The notes: generated from the letters alone by a model not told the origin. A stretch of DNA of 64,000 bases from Nocardia sp. (GCF_025465275.1 NZ_JAODNK010000010.1:1-64000), one strand, 5' to 3'; positions 42,119 through 50,320 are shown, counted from the first letter of the stretch. Numbers and translations: made by a program.

Positions 42119-42433
42119 TCAGCCGATGGCTGCGTTCATAATGGTTCCGGCGCTGGTGGCGATGATGCCGCCGATCATGGCGCCCGCAACCATCTTCGGC
42201 GAGGCGAGGCCGCTGCCGGACCATTTCTCCCAGGCGAAGCGACCGCCCGCGAAGGTAATGCCCAGCACCCCGGAAAGCAGCACGAACCAGGTGAAATACC
42301 GTACGAGCTTCATGAGCTTGTCGGCCACCGGTGGCGTCTCGGGCGTCGGATTGCTGATCTGAGCCAGCACGGGACTGCTCAGATGAACGAGCACAGTGTC
42401 GTGGAAGGCGCTGAGCATGGGAGTCACCCGCAT
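42119..42433 (-). CDS. Small two-helix membrane protein (VirB2/TrbC-like in layout)
   Basis: 104 residues from the chosen ATG (a second ATG lies five codons later). After a polar N terminus come KLMKLVRYFTWFVLLSGVLGITFAGG and MVAGAMIGGIIATSAGTIMN, two hydrophobic segments around a short charged loop (RFAWEKWSGSG). This two-helix layout resembles T4SS pilin-type and actinobacterial conjugation-cluster proteins, although no signal peptide is evident. The next genes on the strand, beyond a tRNA, form the envelope cluster below. The identification is structural, not by family. Confidence 0.5.
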   Translation of the reverse strand: MRVTPMLSAFHDTVLVHLSSPVLAQISNPTPETPPVADKLMKLVRYFTWFVLLSGVLGITFAGGRFAWEKWSGSGLASPKMVAGAMIGGIIATSAGTIMNAAIG

Positions 42434-42502
42434 GACGTTACCCCGAAAACCGGGTGACATGCGCGGGAATGTGCGCGAGATCTACTGCGCGGGAGGGACT
42501 TT

Positions 42503-42529
42503 CGTACGGTGCAAAAAGGGCACTGTACG
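42503..42529 (-). terminator. Hairpin downstream of tRNA-Gly
   Basis: CGTACGGTGC and GCACTGTACG form a 10-bp stem with one mismatch and a seven-base A-rich loop, about 75 bp after the tRNA on its own strand. It probably ends tRNA transcription. Confidence 0.55.
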
Positions 42530-42605
42530 CTGATGAGCGATAAGAGACATCGAAGTGATGCAGGCGGAACATGCGTTCCGGAAGAGCTGAACTTTCGTTC
42601 GTTGA

Positions 42606-42676
42606 GCGGATGACGAGATTCGAACTCGCGACCCTCACCTTGGCAAGGTGATGCGCTACCACTGCGCTACATCCGC
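42606..42676 (-). tRNA. tRNA-Gly(GCC)
   Basis: 71-nt cloverleaf read on the minus strand: acceptor GCGGATG, D arm GCGC-AGTGGTA-GCGC, anticodon stem and loop TCACC-TTGCCAA-GGTGA with GCC anticodon, and T arm GCGAG-TTCGAAT-CTCGT. CCA is not encoded. Its sequence differs from the copy at 60.4 kb by one base (position 9). The gene lies between the two membrane-protein genes of the minus-strand cluster. Confidence 0.95.
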
Positions 42677-42787
42677 TTGCGCGTCCTTCGGAGCCTTGCG
42701 GCGCTGTCCGGCGTGCGAGAAAAGACATTAGCCGACGCGCTGCCGAACCACCAAACTGCCCCCTTTCCTGTGCTCCGCACACCGGTT

Positions 42788-43627
42788 CTAACGCGGTGTG
42801 GTGTCCTCCGGCAGCGGCACGATCGACGAAACCAGCGTGCGATCCCCGGCAGTGGACGTCAGCACCAATTGCGGTGGCCACACCTTGCGCGAAGCGTCCG
42901 GATGCGTCTCGCTGACAACCATGATCTGCTGCCCCGCGAACGGCCCCGGCATGATCTGCACGCAGTAGGTGGTCCCCGCCGGAATCGAGTCGATACCCGC
43001 CTGGATATCGGCCACCGAGGGCGCGGTGGCATCGGGCGCGAACATCTCGTGCACACGCTGACCGTTGCGTTCCACGTAGTAGCGATTCTGCAGCGCCAGG
43101 ATTACATCGGGCGCGGTGCGAGTACTCCCGGGCCCGTTGCCGCGGACGGTGGTGCCGTTCATCTCGTTCGGGCACAGCGCGGGATTATCGGCTGCCGCCG
43201 GCGCGACCGCCGACGAGGTGGGCGCCACCGGTGGAGCGGCGACAGTCGGCATCGGCCGCTTGTCATCGGCGGGACTCACCTTGGCGATCTGCACCGCCAC
43301 GGCGGCAGTCACCACGAGCACCGCCAGCACACCCAATAACGGTGCCGCCCAAGCGGGATACGATCCGCGCCGCGGCTTGGACGGCAGTGTCGCCCGCCGA
43401 TGCCGTGCCGCCCCCAGATGCGGCCGCAGCGACGGCGTGTAACCGTCCGCCTCGTCCTCGTCGTAGTAGTCGTCGTAGCCCGAATCCTCCTCGTACCGGG
43501 CAGGTTCCGGCGCGGGCGCGCTGGCGATCCAGTCGGCCCAATTGCCGGTGTGTTCGTCCTCGTCTTCGGTCGGCCCCAGCGGTCCGTCATTGCGTGCGGT
43601 CGAGGCCTCGGTGTCGTAGGTGGTCAT
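42788..43627 (-). CDS. Single-pass membrane protein, paralogue of the 46.8-kb gene
   Basis: 279 residues. An acidic, Glu/Asp-rich N-terminal region of about 90 residues (YDDYYDEDEADGY) is followed by a transmembrane segment (WAAPLLGVLAVLVVTAAVAV) and an exported domain with ALCPNEMNG, VILALQNRYYV, a SIPAGTTYCVQIMPGP core and a final strand RTLVSSIVPLP. The same exported domain occurs in the gene at 46814-47632 (VILHLEYAWYV, VPAGTQHCVTI), so they are paralogues and may form a heteromer. The ATG overlaps the stop of the cutinase gene. Family resembles a DUF seen in actinobacterial conjugation clusters; function unknown. Confidence 0.65.
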   Translation of the reverse strand: MTTYDTEASTARNDGPLGPTEDEDEHTGNWADWIASAPAPEPARYEEDSGYDDYYDEDEADGYTPSLRPHLGAARHRRATLPSKPRRGSYPAWAAPLLGVLAVLVVTAAVAVQIAKVSPADDKRPMPTVAAPPVAPTSSAVAPAAADNPALCPNEMNGTTVRGNGPGSTRTAPDVILALQNRYYVERNGQRVHEMFAPDATAPSVADIQAGIDSIPAGTTYCVQIMPGPFAGQQIMVVSETHPDASRKVWPPQLVLTSTAGDRTLVSSIVPLPEDTTPR

Positions 43628-45306
43628 GGCGTCGCCTGCGGTGAGAGGTTCGGAATGAGCGGTGCCGCACTGGTGGGTGCGACGGAGGTGATCAGGGGCG
43701 CATCACCACTGGTGGTAGGCGCCGTGGAATCGCCTCCGCCGAGCGGGAATTGGCCGCCGTTCGGCACGGTGGTGGTCACCGTGCTGGAGGGTGCGAAATC
43801 GAATCCGGAACTGGGCTTGTCACTGCCGCCGCGCGGAGTGGCGCCGGGCGCCGCCACCCCGGACAGGTCGTGCGCCAGCGCCGCGAACCACGTCCCGACG
43901 AATTGGGTGGGACTGTCGCCGAATCCGCCGCCCTGCGCATGCGTGTAGTCATGTTTGGCCGCGGTGTTCCAGTACCGCACCCAGGTGGTGACGTCCAGCA
44001 GATCCTTATTGTCGGTGACGTTCTGCACCAGCGCGGTGAACGCCGACGTGGTCAGATTGCTGATGGTGGTCGGCGGCACCAGATCGGCCACCGCCCCGAC
44101 GAGTTTGGTGCCGAGCACCGCGAGTCCGGCAATGGGATTGGCCAGTCCAGCGGCCGCGATCTCGGCGATATTGGTCGCGGTGAGCACGTTCTTCACCACG
44201 GCCACCACGGAATTGAAGGCAATGGTGCCCACCTTGACCAGCGCCTGCATGGCCCCCGGCAGATCGACCGCATTGTTCGGATCGGAGGCTTCGGCGATCC
44301 GCTGCGACAGCGACTTCTGCGGCTGGATCGACAGATCCGTGAGCGAGGTGCCGGAGATATCGTTGTTCACCACATTGGTGACGGTCTTGATGGATGTGTA
44401 GGCCAGCGCCTCGGCAATGGATTTCAGCGAGGCGATCGGATCACCACCCGAAATCTCCACCTGCCCGGCAATATTGGCGACCGCCCGCAGCAGCGGCGCA
44501 TTGGCCGGTGCGTCGCAGGCGAGATCACCGTCGGCGCAGAAGCTCGCGACCCGCCCGCTGAGGCTGCCGAAATTGGCGCTGCCCGTACCGGTGCCCCCGT
44601 CGGTGCCGAGCGTGTTGGAGATCGTGCTGATGGAGCTGTTGCTGATAGCGGTCCCCATTCCCGATCCGGCGGGAGGCTGATCGGACTGCGGCGGCGGCGG
44701 AAGTTTCGCCACCGCTTCACCATTGGTGCCCGGGGCGGGATCGGGCTGCTTCTGCCCGGGCTTGCCGGGGAACATCGCGGCCCCGGCGGGGCGCGTCGGA
44801 TCACCGAACAGTGCGACCGCAGCGATCCGATCGGCCGTGACCACGCCGGTCCCTCCGGCGACCTCCTGCGCGAACAAGGAGGCCACATGCGCTCCCTGCG
44901 AATATCCGGCAATCGCCAGCCGAGTATTGGGGCAGCGATCGGTGACCTGTTTCGCCATGGACCGCAAGGTGCTCAGGCCGTCGCCGATGGATTTCGAGTA
45001 CGTCGTCTTATCGGTGGACACAGCCCCGCCGAACGACGCCTCATAGGGCACATACGCCCGGTCGACCAGCCCGGCATCGCTGGCCTCGGACATCATGGGC
45101 CGGAACACTGTCGAGAGCATTCCGGTATCGGTGGTGACGGCCGCATCGGGTGAGGACTCACCCGTGCCCTGGATCCCGAGCGCGTACAGCGCCGGACAGG
45201 TGTCGATGGCCAGGCTGGTATCGGGTGGGCCGGCGTCGGCCACGCTGAGGGTCGCTGCCGTGAACAGGCAGACGCTGGTGGTTATGAGCAGCAGTTTCCG
45301 GACCAC
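43624..45306 (-). CDS. Cutinase-family protein with long insertion
   Basis: 560 residues with a signal peptide (VRKLLLITTSVCLFTAATL...VADA). The catalytic serine is in GYSQGAH (Ser about 136), the acid in CADGDLACD (about 261), and the histidine in KHDYTH (about 452-456). In ordinary cutinases Asp and His are 10-20 residues apart; here about 190 residues, rich in small hydrophobic helices, lie between them. A proline-rich linker at about 185-215 and a Thr/Pro-rich tail (about 500-560) suggest a wall-associated, elongated protein. Start GTG with GAGGTG upstream. Gene order suggests it works with the membrane proteins around it. Confidence 0.85.
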   Translation of the reverse strand: MVRKLLLITTSVCLFTAATLSVADAGPPDTSLAIDTCPALYALGIQGTGESSPDAAVTTDTGMLSTVFRPMMSEASDAGLVDRAYVPYEASFGGAVSTDKTTYSKSIGDGLSTLRSMAKQVTDRCPNTRLAIAGYSQGAHVASLFAQEVAGGTGVVTADRIAAVALFGDPTRPAGAAMFPGKPGQKQPDPAPGTNGEAVAKLPPPPQSDQPPAGSGMGTAISNSSISTISNTLGTDGGTGTGSANFGSLSGRVASFCADGDLACDAPANAPLLRAVANIAGQVEISGGDPIASLKSIAEALAYTSIKTVTNVVNNDISGTSLTDLSIQPQKSLSQRIAEASDPNNAVDLPGAMQALVKVGTIAFNSVVAVVKNVLTATNIAEIAAAGLANPIAGLAVLGTKLVGAVADLVPPTTISNLTTSAFTALVQNVTDNKDLLDVTTWVRYWNTAAKHDYTHAQGGGFGDSPTQFVGTWFAALAHDLSGVAAPGATPRGGSDKPSSGFDFAPSSTVTTTVPNGGQFPLGGGDSTAPTTSGDAPLITSVAPTSAAPLIPNLSPQATP

Positions 45307-45323
45307 GCCGCACCTCGTTCAGA

Positions 45324-45953
45324 TCATGGACTCGCGGTCTGCGCGCCTGGGTGCGCGCGTGCGGTGATCCGCGCGCCGGCCGTGCGGGCCGCCGTGAGGA
45401 TCTGCTCGGCCAGCAGCCGAACCGGTTGTGGTGGTGTGCGTGTGGGGTCGCCGTCATCCAGCGGTGAGCTGGTGACGGTGGGATTCCACGCCGCCATATC
45501 GTGTGGTTCGAGGGCGCGCCACTGTTCCAGCCAGCCCAGCCGCCAGCTCTCCGCACCGAGTTCGTGCGCGAGGTTCTCGGCTTCGTGACGGCGTTCGTCG
45601 GCGGGAATGGGCAGGGGCCGTGCCGAATCGGCGACGGTGATGATGCCGACGACTTCACTGCCCGCCGGAGTGGCCTGCTGCTCGTGCGAGACCAGCGCGC
45701 GATGCAGCGTGTTCAGCCCGCGCATATGGGTGCGGGCCACGAGGATCACGAGCGGCGAATCCATATCCGCGCCGATGCCTATGCGTGCGGGCCAGCGCTG
45801 CCCGGCATCACCGGCCCAGCTCATGCTGGCGGCCAGACTGCTCAGGCCCGCACCGCCGTGCACGCCGACCAGCCACAGCAGCGGCGGCCGGTCGGGCCGA
45901 TTCGGCACGGCGCGATGCCACATGGGCACCGGCGGCAGGCTGAGGGTTGTCAT
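45324..45953 (-). CDS. MinD/ParA-like protein lacking the Walker lysine (first)
   Basis: 209 residues from an ATG overlapping the upstream stop by four bases. The N-terminal LLWLVGVHGGAGLSSLAASM is like a MinD/ParA nucleotide loop, but the invariant lysines are missing (GGAGLSS instead of KGGxGKT). ARIGIGADMDSPLVILVARTH and VGIITVADSARPLPIP follow the Rossmann-like pattern. It is probably a non-hydrolysing scaffold. Sequence of this type (DUF6668-like) occurs with T4SS-like clusters of actinomycetes. Confidence 0.6.
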   Translation of the reverse strand: MTTLSLPPVPMWHRAVPNRPDRPPLLWLVGVHGGAGLSSLAASMSWAGDAGQRWPARIGIGADMDSPLVILVARTHMRGLNTLHRALVSHEQQATPAGSEVVGIITVADSARPLPIPADERRHEAENLAHELGAESWRLGWLEQWRALEPHDMAAWNPTVTSSPLDDGDPTRTPPQPVRLLAEQILTAARTAGARITARAHPGAQTASP

Positions 45954-46810
45954 CGCAGCTCCCCGAGGAGCGCGAGATAGGCATCGCGGGTCTCGGCCGC
46001 GAGCCGATGCCACGAGATGAGCCCGCCCCCGGCGAGGTGAATATCGAAGGGGACCAGCATGACTGCGCGCACCCAGGAGCCGAGATGGGCGCGCACATGC
46101 TCGAGTATGGCCGCGCCGGAGTCGGGCACCTGCTCGGTCAGCACGATCACGGCATCGCCGACGACGAATTCGCTGAAGTGCTCGTCCAGCCAGCTCAGCG
46201 AGGGTTGCAGCCGATTGATCGCATCCGGTCGTGCGGCGACGGTAATCACCAGTCCCACGCGGGGATCCGACAGCAGGGGAGCGGCCAGCCGGCTGGTCAC
46301 CGGTGCGCCCGCATCGAAAACAGCCAGCAGTCCGGCGGTTTCGAGGTGCCGCGCGACCGACACCAGAGTCTCCCGGCGCGGCATCGGATCCGGGCTGCGG
46401 CTCAGCACCCGCACTCCGGTGGTGGTCTGACCCGAGCACGCGCCGACGGTGGAGGGCAGTTCGGGATGCTCTGCGGTGAGCCAGTTCTGGACGGTGCTCA
46501 CCGCCGGCATGGCATCGCAGCCGCGCAGCCCGAGATCGCCGCCGCCGAGCGTGGCGTCCACGGCTACCGGCCAGATCTCACCCTCACCGTCCACGGCCGC
46601 CGCGGCGGCCAATCCCAGTGTGGTGGTCGACGATCCCGCGGATCCGGACCCGCCCAGTACCAGCACCGACGGCAGCACGGCCCGCACCAGGCGGCCCTGT
46701 CCGCCGTGCAGCGGTACCGGATCGGTCGGCGATCCGGTGGGGGTGTGCGGCACGGGTTCCGGTGCGGGCGGCTCGGTCACGCGCCGGATGAGATCGTCGA
46801 TATCGACCAT
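45950..46810 (-). CDS. MinD/ParA-like protein lacking the Walker lysine (second)
   Basis: 286 residues. After a Pro-rich leader comes VLVLGGSGSAGSSTTTLGLAAA, the P-loop position of a MinD-type ATPase with GGSGSAGSSTTT in place of KGGxGKTT, then PVAVDATLGGGDLGLRG (switch-like) and GVRVLSRSPDPMPRRETL. The C-terminal half has AVIVLTEQVPDSGAA and MLVPFDIHLAGGG, like ParA-family strands. The catalytic lysine is missing as in its downstream neighbour, and the two stops and starts overlap (ATGA). The pair may assemble at the membrane as nucleotide-independent partners. Confidence 0.65.
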   Translation of the reverse strand: MVDIDDLIRRVTEPPAPEPVPHTPTGSPTDPVPLHGGQGRLVRAVLPSVLVLGGSGSAGSSTTTLGLAAAAAVDGEGEIWPVAVDATLGGGDLGLRGCDAMPAVSTVQNWLTAEHPELPSTVGACSGQTTTGVRVLSRSPDPMPRRETLVSVARHLETAGLLAVFDAGAPVTSRLAAPLLSDPRVGLVITVAARPDAINRLQPSLSWLDEHFSEFVVGDAVIVLTEQVPDSGAAILEHVRAHLGSWVRAVMLVPFDIHLAGGGLISWHRLAAETRDAYLALLGELR

Positions 46811-46813
46811 CGC

Positions 46814-47632
46814 TCACCCACCTGACGCAATGATCGAGCTGATCAGTACCCGGCCATCACCGCCGGTCGTGGTGGTGAAGGTTTGCTGCCACGAGTTCTT
46901 CGTGCCGTCCGGGCGGCGCTCATCGATATTCACATCCCAGTGATCGGCGGGCAGCCGGGAGATGGTGACGCAGTGCTGGGTTCCGGCCGGAACGGCCGAA
47001 ATCGCGTCCCGGGTGGCCTGTTCCGGCGCGGCCTTGGCATCGGGGGTGAGCAGGCTGCGCACGACGGTGGCATCACGCAGCACATACCAGGCGTATTCCA
47101 GGTGCAGGATGACACCGGGCGCGGTATTGAGATTGCCTGAGCTGGAACCACTCACCCGATCGGCGGACTCGGCAGCCTGGCACCATGCGCCCGGGGCTGC
47201 GGGCTGGCTCGGATTCGCCCCCGCCGGAACCAGTGTCGGCGCGGGTAGGGCCTGCGGCGCGGAATCGTCCGGCGTGACCTTCACCCACACGATCAGTGCG
47301 ATCACGGCCAGCACCGCCACCACGATGGCGGCCAGTGCCGAACGTTCGCGCACCTCGCGCCGCCGCCGCGTCTGAGCCGCGCGCTCCCGTGCCGCCAGTA
47401 CCAGCGGCGCCATCGGATCATCCGACAGCAGATCGGCTTCCGCGGACGTGACCCGCCGGATTCGGGTGGTGGCCTCGCTGTCCGGCGTGTGGTCCTCATC
47501 GAGCCACTGCGCCCAGGCAGGAGTGGTATCCGGCTCGTCCGCACGATGGCGGCCCGGATTGGTCGGCGGCAACGCGGGCATAGCGGGGCGTTGCGCCGTG
47601 AGGTCTTCCTGTTCGATCACGGCGTCACCCAT
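46814..47632 (-). CDS. Single-pass membrane protein, paralogue of the 42.8-kb gene
   Basis: 272 residues from the ATG with GGAAAAG upstream; a GTG 18 bases earlier overlaps the preceding stop. Layout: cytosolic N-terminal region (about 1-100), transmembrane segment SALAAIVVAVLAVIALIVWV, and an exported domain with APGAWCQAAES, VILHLEYAWYV, AVPAGTQHCVTISRLP and VLISSIIASGG. The exported domain matches that of the gene at 42788. The gene lies 3 bp upstream of the second MinD-like gene, so they are co-transcribed. Confidence 0.65.
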   Translation of the reverse strand: MGDAVIEQEDLTAQRPAMPALPPTNPGRHRADEPDTTPAWAQWLDEDHTPDSEATTRIRRVTSAEADLLSDDPMAPLVLAARERAAQTRRRREVRERSALAAIVVAVLAVIALIVWVKVTPDDSAPQALPAPTLVPAGANPSQPAAPGAWCQAAESADRVSGSSSGNLNTAPGVILHLEYAWYVLRDATVVRSLLTPDAKAAPEQATRDAISAVPAGTQHCVTISRLPADHWDVNIDERRPDGTKNSWQQTFTTTTGGDGRVLISSIIASGG

Positions 47633-47642
47633 GTCTTTTCCG

Positions 47643-48749
47643 TCAGGCACCTGGAGCTGGCGCTAGCGCCGCCAGGAAGGTTTCGGGGGTTAGTGGAGGC
47701 ATCGCGGCGACGGCGGAGCGCAGCGAGTCGACGGTGGTATCGACTTGCTGTTTGACCTGATCGACGGCTTGCGACACCTGTTTGACTGATTGGTCGACAA
47801 CGGTGTTGACCTGCTGGACAACCGGGGCGACCGCTTCCGCGATGGGCTGCGGGGCAACGATCGGAGCGATGGCGGGGATGATCGGCGCAGGAGCAGGGGC
47901 CGAAACCGGAGCTGCGACAGGCTGATCGATGAGAGTCGGAGCAGGCGGTGCGGGCTGGTTCGCATTGCCCCCGCCCAGTGCACCACCGACTATTGCGGCC
48001 AGCGTTCCGGTGATGCCGACCGCGGGAACTCCGACGATCGCAGCGCCTGCCAGACATCCAGTCACACCGCCGACCAATATTCCCGCAGGAGCTCCGACCC
48101 CAGCAGTGGGCACGCCGCCGATCAGTCCGCCCGCGACGCCTCCGACAACAGCTCCGATTGCACAACCCACTGGCACCAAAGCCACAGTTGCCAATCCACC
48201 TGCGGCCAAGCCGATGCCGGCTCCCGTAAAGCTCGAGGCGGCCAATCGATCCGACTGGTCTGTCGGGAAACCCAGGCGGTCGTAAGTGGCGGCAACCTGC
48301 CACTCCGCGTAGTCGACGTAGGACTGTGCCTTGTCTCGTGTCTTCACATCGACGAAATCAGGCAGCTGGACGGCGTTGGAGCCGACCCGGAGCAAGTGCG
48401 GATCTACCGGCACCACTGCGGGTGCTGGGTTGTTAGCCTCTTGCGGCTGCGAAGCTTCCGGCTGTACCGAGACGTCGGGTGTGGACTCCGGCTGCACCAG
48501 CGTGTTCATCGGCGGCTGGGTCTGCTGTTTAGGACGCGGCCGCGCGGGCGGCGCAGGCGGATCCGGAATGAAATCCGCAGGGCTGGGGGCGGCGGCAGCG
48601 GGAGGCTGCGGTGTGGTGCTCAACCCCGGCTGGCCTTCGCCGGGCACTGCCAGCCCCGGCTGCCCGGGAGCGGCCGAAGCGACTCCCTGGCTGGCCACCA
48701 GCATTATCGGTAATACCGATAATGCAAGCGAAGTACGTTTGGAATTCAT
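47643..48749 (-). CDS. Exported glycine-zipper protein
   Basis: 368 residues, first gene of the cluster. A signal peptide (MNSKRTSLALSVLPIMLVAS...VASA) is followed by a Pro-rich stretch (about 35-90), a conserved-looking helical part with YVDYAEWQVAATYDRLGFP, and a long glycine-zipper hydrophobic region at about 165-255 (GIGLAAGGLATVALVPVG and GGVAGGLIGG patterns). The rest is Pro/Ala-rich with a coiled-coil-like VVQQVNTVVDQSVKQVSQ. Glycine-zipper segments of this type can insert into membranes or form oligomeric pores. Function unknown; probably part of the envelope-spanning machine. Confidence 0.6.
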   Translation of the reverse strand: MNSKRTSLALSVLPIMLVASQGVASAAPGQPGLAVPGEGQPGLSTTPQPPAAAAPSPADFIPDPPAPPARPRPKQQTQPPMNTLVQPESTPDVSVQPEASQPQEANNPAPAVVPVDPHLLRVGSNAVQLPDFVDVKTRDKAQSYVDYAEWQVAATYDRLGFPTDQSDRLAASSFTGAGIGLAAGGLATVALVPVGCAIGAVVGGVAGGLIGGVPTAGVGAPAGILVGGVTGCLAGAAIVGVPAVGITGTLAAIVGGALGGGNANQPAPPAPTLIDQPVAAPVSAPAPAPIIPAIAPIVAPQPIAEAVAPVVQQVNTVVDQSVKQVSQAVDQVKQQVDTTVDSLRSAVAAMPPLTPETFLAALAPAPGA

Positions 48750-48937
48750 TGCCCATTCCCCTCATCAGAACGGTCGGCAGCGGGACGACCCGCCCGAAAC
48801 CCCCTACCGACCAGCGCTTTCCGCGCTTCCGGCCGCATGAACCGCAGCTGACCCATGACGAAACCCCACCACCGTGCGATGATCATGTTGCTGGGTCGAT
48901 CGTACCCGTAACCGTGCCGCTCACAACCTGATACGGG

Positions 48938-48980
48938 TCAGTCGGGACGAATTCTTGTATAAATCAGTCGGAACGAATTC
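48938..48980. promoter_or_regulatory. Direct repeat in the divergent cluster promoter
   Basis: TCAGTCGGGACGAATTC (48938-48954) and TCAGTCGGAACGAATTC (48964-48980) are 26 bp apart with one difference, with TTGTATAAA between. They lie in the 330-bp gap between the envelope cluster (minus) and the DUF8175-like lipoprotein gene (plus), and could serve one regulator for both units. No dyad is seen. Confidence 0.5.
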
Positions 48981-49080
48981 CGCTGCCCCGCCGAATCGCA
49001 CCGTAAGATCACTTCCGCCCCGCAAGAACCTTGCGCCGCACTATCTCTCGTGCGTCCGCCGGTTCTCGGAAGGAAGCTCC

Positions 49081-49719
49081 ATGCGTCTACGTGCAGCACA
49101 CTTTTCGCTATTGCTGCTCACTCTCGCGGCAGCCCTGACTCTCACAGCGTGCGGCGGCGGCCTCACCTCCACTCCCTCGACGACCACCATCGCACCCCCC
49201 GATCCGGCGCGCCCGCCCGTCGATATCCATTGGGAGGCATACCAAGGCTTCCAGCTACCGATCGGCGCACACGACGGCCCGACGCGACTGAGCACCACCG
49301 CCGCCGGCTACTCCCACACCCCGCAGGGCGCGGCCCTCGCCGCCATCAATCAGAACGTCCGCCTCACCCTGGCCCCCGACGGCGCGTGGCCGGACATAGC
49401 GGCCGAATCCCTGATGCCCGGCCCCGCCAAAGACTCCTGGGTCCTGGCCCGAGCCCAAATCTCGATCACCGCCCCCGCAAACCCCGCCGCAACCGCCCAC
49501 ATAGCCGGCTACAAAATCAACACCTACACCTCCACCCGCACCGACCTAACCGTCTACAGCACCCTCACCGACAACAGCATCCTGGCCACCCTCCTCACCG
49601 TCGTCTGGTCCGCCGACGACTGGCGCTTCCAACTCCCCGACCTAACCTCCAAAACCAACAGAAACCAATCCCCCACAGCCTTCCCCCCCGACATGGTCAA
49701 ACTGCAAGCCCCAAAGTAA
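49081..49719 (+). CDS. DUF8175-like lipoprotein
   Basis: 212 residues with a signal peptide and lipobox LTACG (Cys about 24). The mature part begins with a Thr/Pro linker, then WEAYQGFQLPIGAHDGPTRLS and AAGYSHTPQGAALAAINQNVR, a pattern I associate with an actinobacterial family found beside T4SS-like transfer genes (DUF8175). The strand-rich C-terminal half includes YKINTYTSTRTDLTVYS. The ATG has GGAAGGA upstream. It is divergent from the envelope cluster and probably belongs to the same system. Confidence 0.6.
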   Translation: MRLRAAHFSLLLLTLAAALTLTACGGGLTSTPSTTTIAPPDPARPPVDIHWEAYQGFQLPIGAHDGPTRLSTTAAGYSHTPQGAALAAINQNVRLTLAPDGAWPDIAAESLMPGPAKDSWVLARAQISITAPANPAATAHIAGYKINTYTSTRTDLTVYSTLTDNSILATLLTVVWSADDWRFQLPDLTSKTNRNQSPTAFPPDMVKLQAPK

Positions 49720-50258
49720 CTACCACCCCGACATAGGCACCAGCCCCACCACCAGCCCATCCGATTCCAGCTCGGATCCGGACATCAACCTCCCGCGCAC
49801 AGCTCAACCTCCCGCGCACAGCTCAACCTCCCGCGCATGGTTCGACCTGCCGCGCATGGTTCGACCTGCCGCGCACGGCTTGGCTTGCCGCGCAAGGAAT
49901 ATGCGGCAATTTCACGCCCGGCAAGCCGGATGTGTTCGTGGGATCCGCCGCGAGCCGCCACCCGGCCGTCCGGGAGCACATCCTGCGGTCCCAGTGTGGT
50001 CCGCAAACTGCGGTCACCTCCCTGAACTCTGACCGCGAACCGCCGCGCTCCGCATACCTTCCTATCGTCCAGCCTCCGCACAACGCGTCTCCGCACTGCA
50101 TCCCACAGCCGTCTGCGCACGGCACAACACGTGCACGGGCTGCGCCCGTCCAGACGTGGGCTGCGCGGGCGTGACGTGGGCTGTGCGGTTGCGAGACAGG
50201 CGATTTCGGCCCGACGGGGTGTTCGGGAAAACGGCTGACAGCAAAATCCCGCTGACCC
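49720..50258. other. Gene-free stretch with repeats
   Basis: About 540 bp without a convincing gene. It contains the 19-bp tandem repeat listed separately, a short direct repeat ACGTGGGCTGnGCGG at 50153 and 50170, and no clear terminator or promoter until the MerR-type promoter at its right end. Frames on the minus strand follow the repeat and show no domain. Confidence 0.5.
49789..49895. repeat. 19-bp tandem repeat, five and a half copies
   Basis: Units of CCTCCCGCGCACAGCTCAA evolve through CCTCCCGCGCATGGTTCGA to CCTGCCGCGCACGGCTTGG at exact 19-bp steps (49789, 49808, 49827, 49846, 49865, partial 49884). CCGCGCA is constant. The period excludes a simple coding repeat. Confidence 0.85.
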
Positions 50259-50289
50259 TTGAAACAGACGTAACGTTAGGTTTTAGCGT
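50259..50289 (+). promoter_or_regulatory. MerR-type promoter, 19-bp spacer
   Basis: TTGAAA (50259-50264) and TAGCGT (50284-50289) are separated by 19 bp, with the palindrome TAACGTTA (50271-50278) centred in the spacer. This over-long spacer with a central dyad is the hallmark of MerR-activated promoters. It precedes the SnoaL-like gene, and a MerR-family gene follows in the same direction. Confidence 0.65.
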
Positions 50290-50320
50290 GGGTGGTGCAC
50301 ATCGATATGAGGAGAAGTAG

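Noticed and set aside
45324..46439. Long form of the first MinD-like gene starting at 46439
   Set aside because: The first 160 residues are Arg/Gly noise over the neighbouring gene; the ATG at 45953 overlaps the upstream stop and matches the fold.
47790..48713. Serine/arginine-rich plus-strand frame opposite the glycine-zipper gene
   Set aside because: Repetitive RS-rich sequence arises from the complementary GC codons.
42119..49719. Type VII (ESX) secretion cluster
   Set aside because: No WXG100, EccC, mycosin or EccD-type genes are present.
49785..50120. Minus-strand small protein in the tandem repeat region
   Set aside because: Frame depends on the 19-bp array and shows no start signal or domain.
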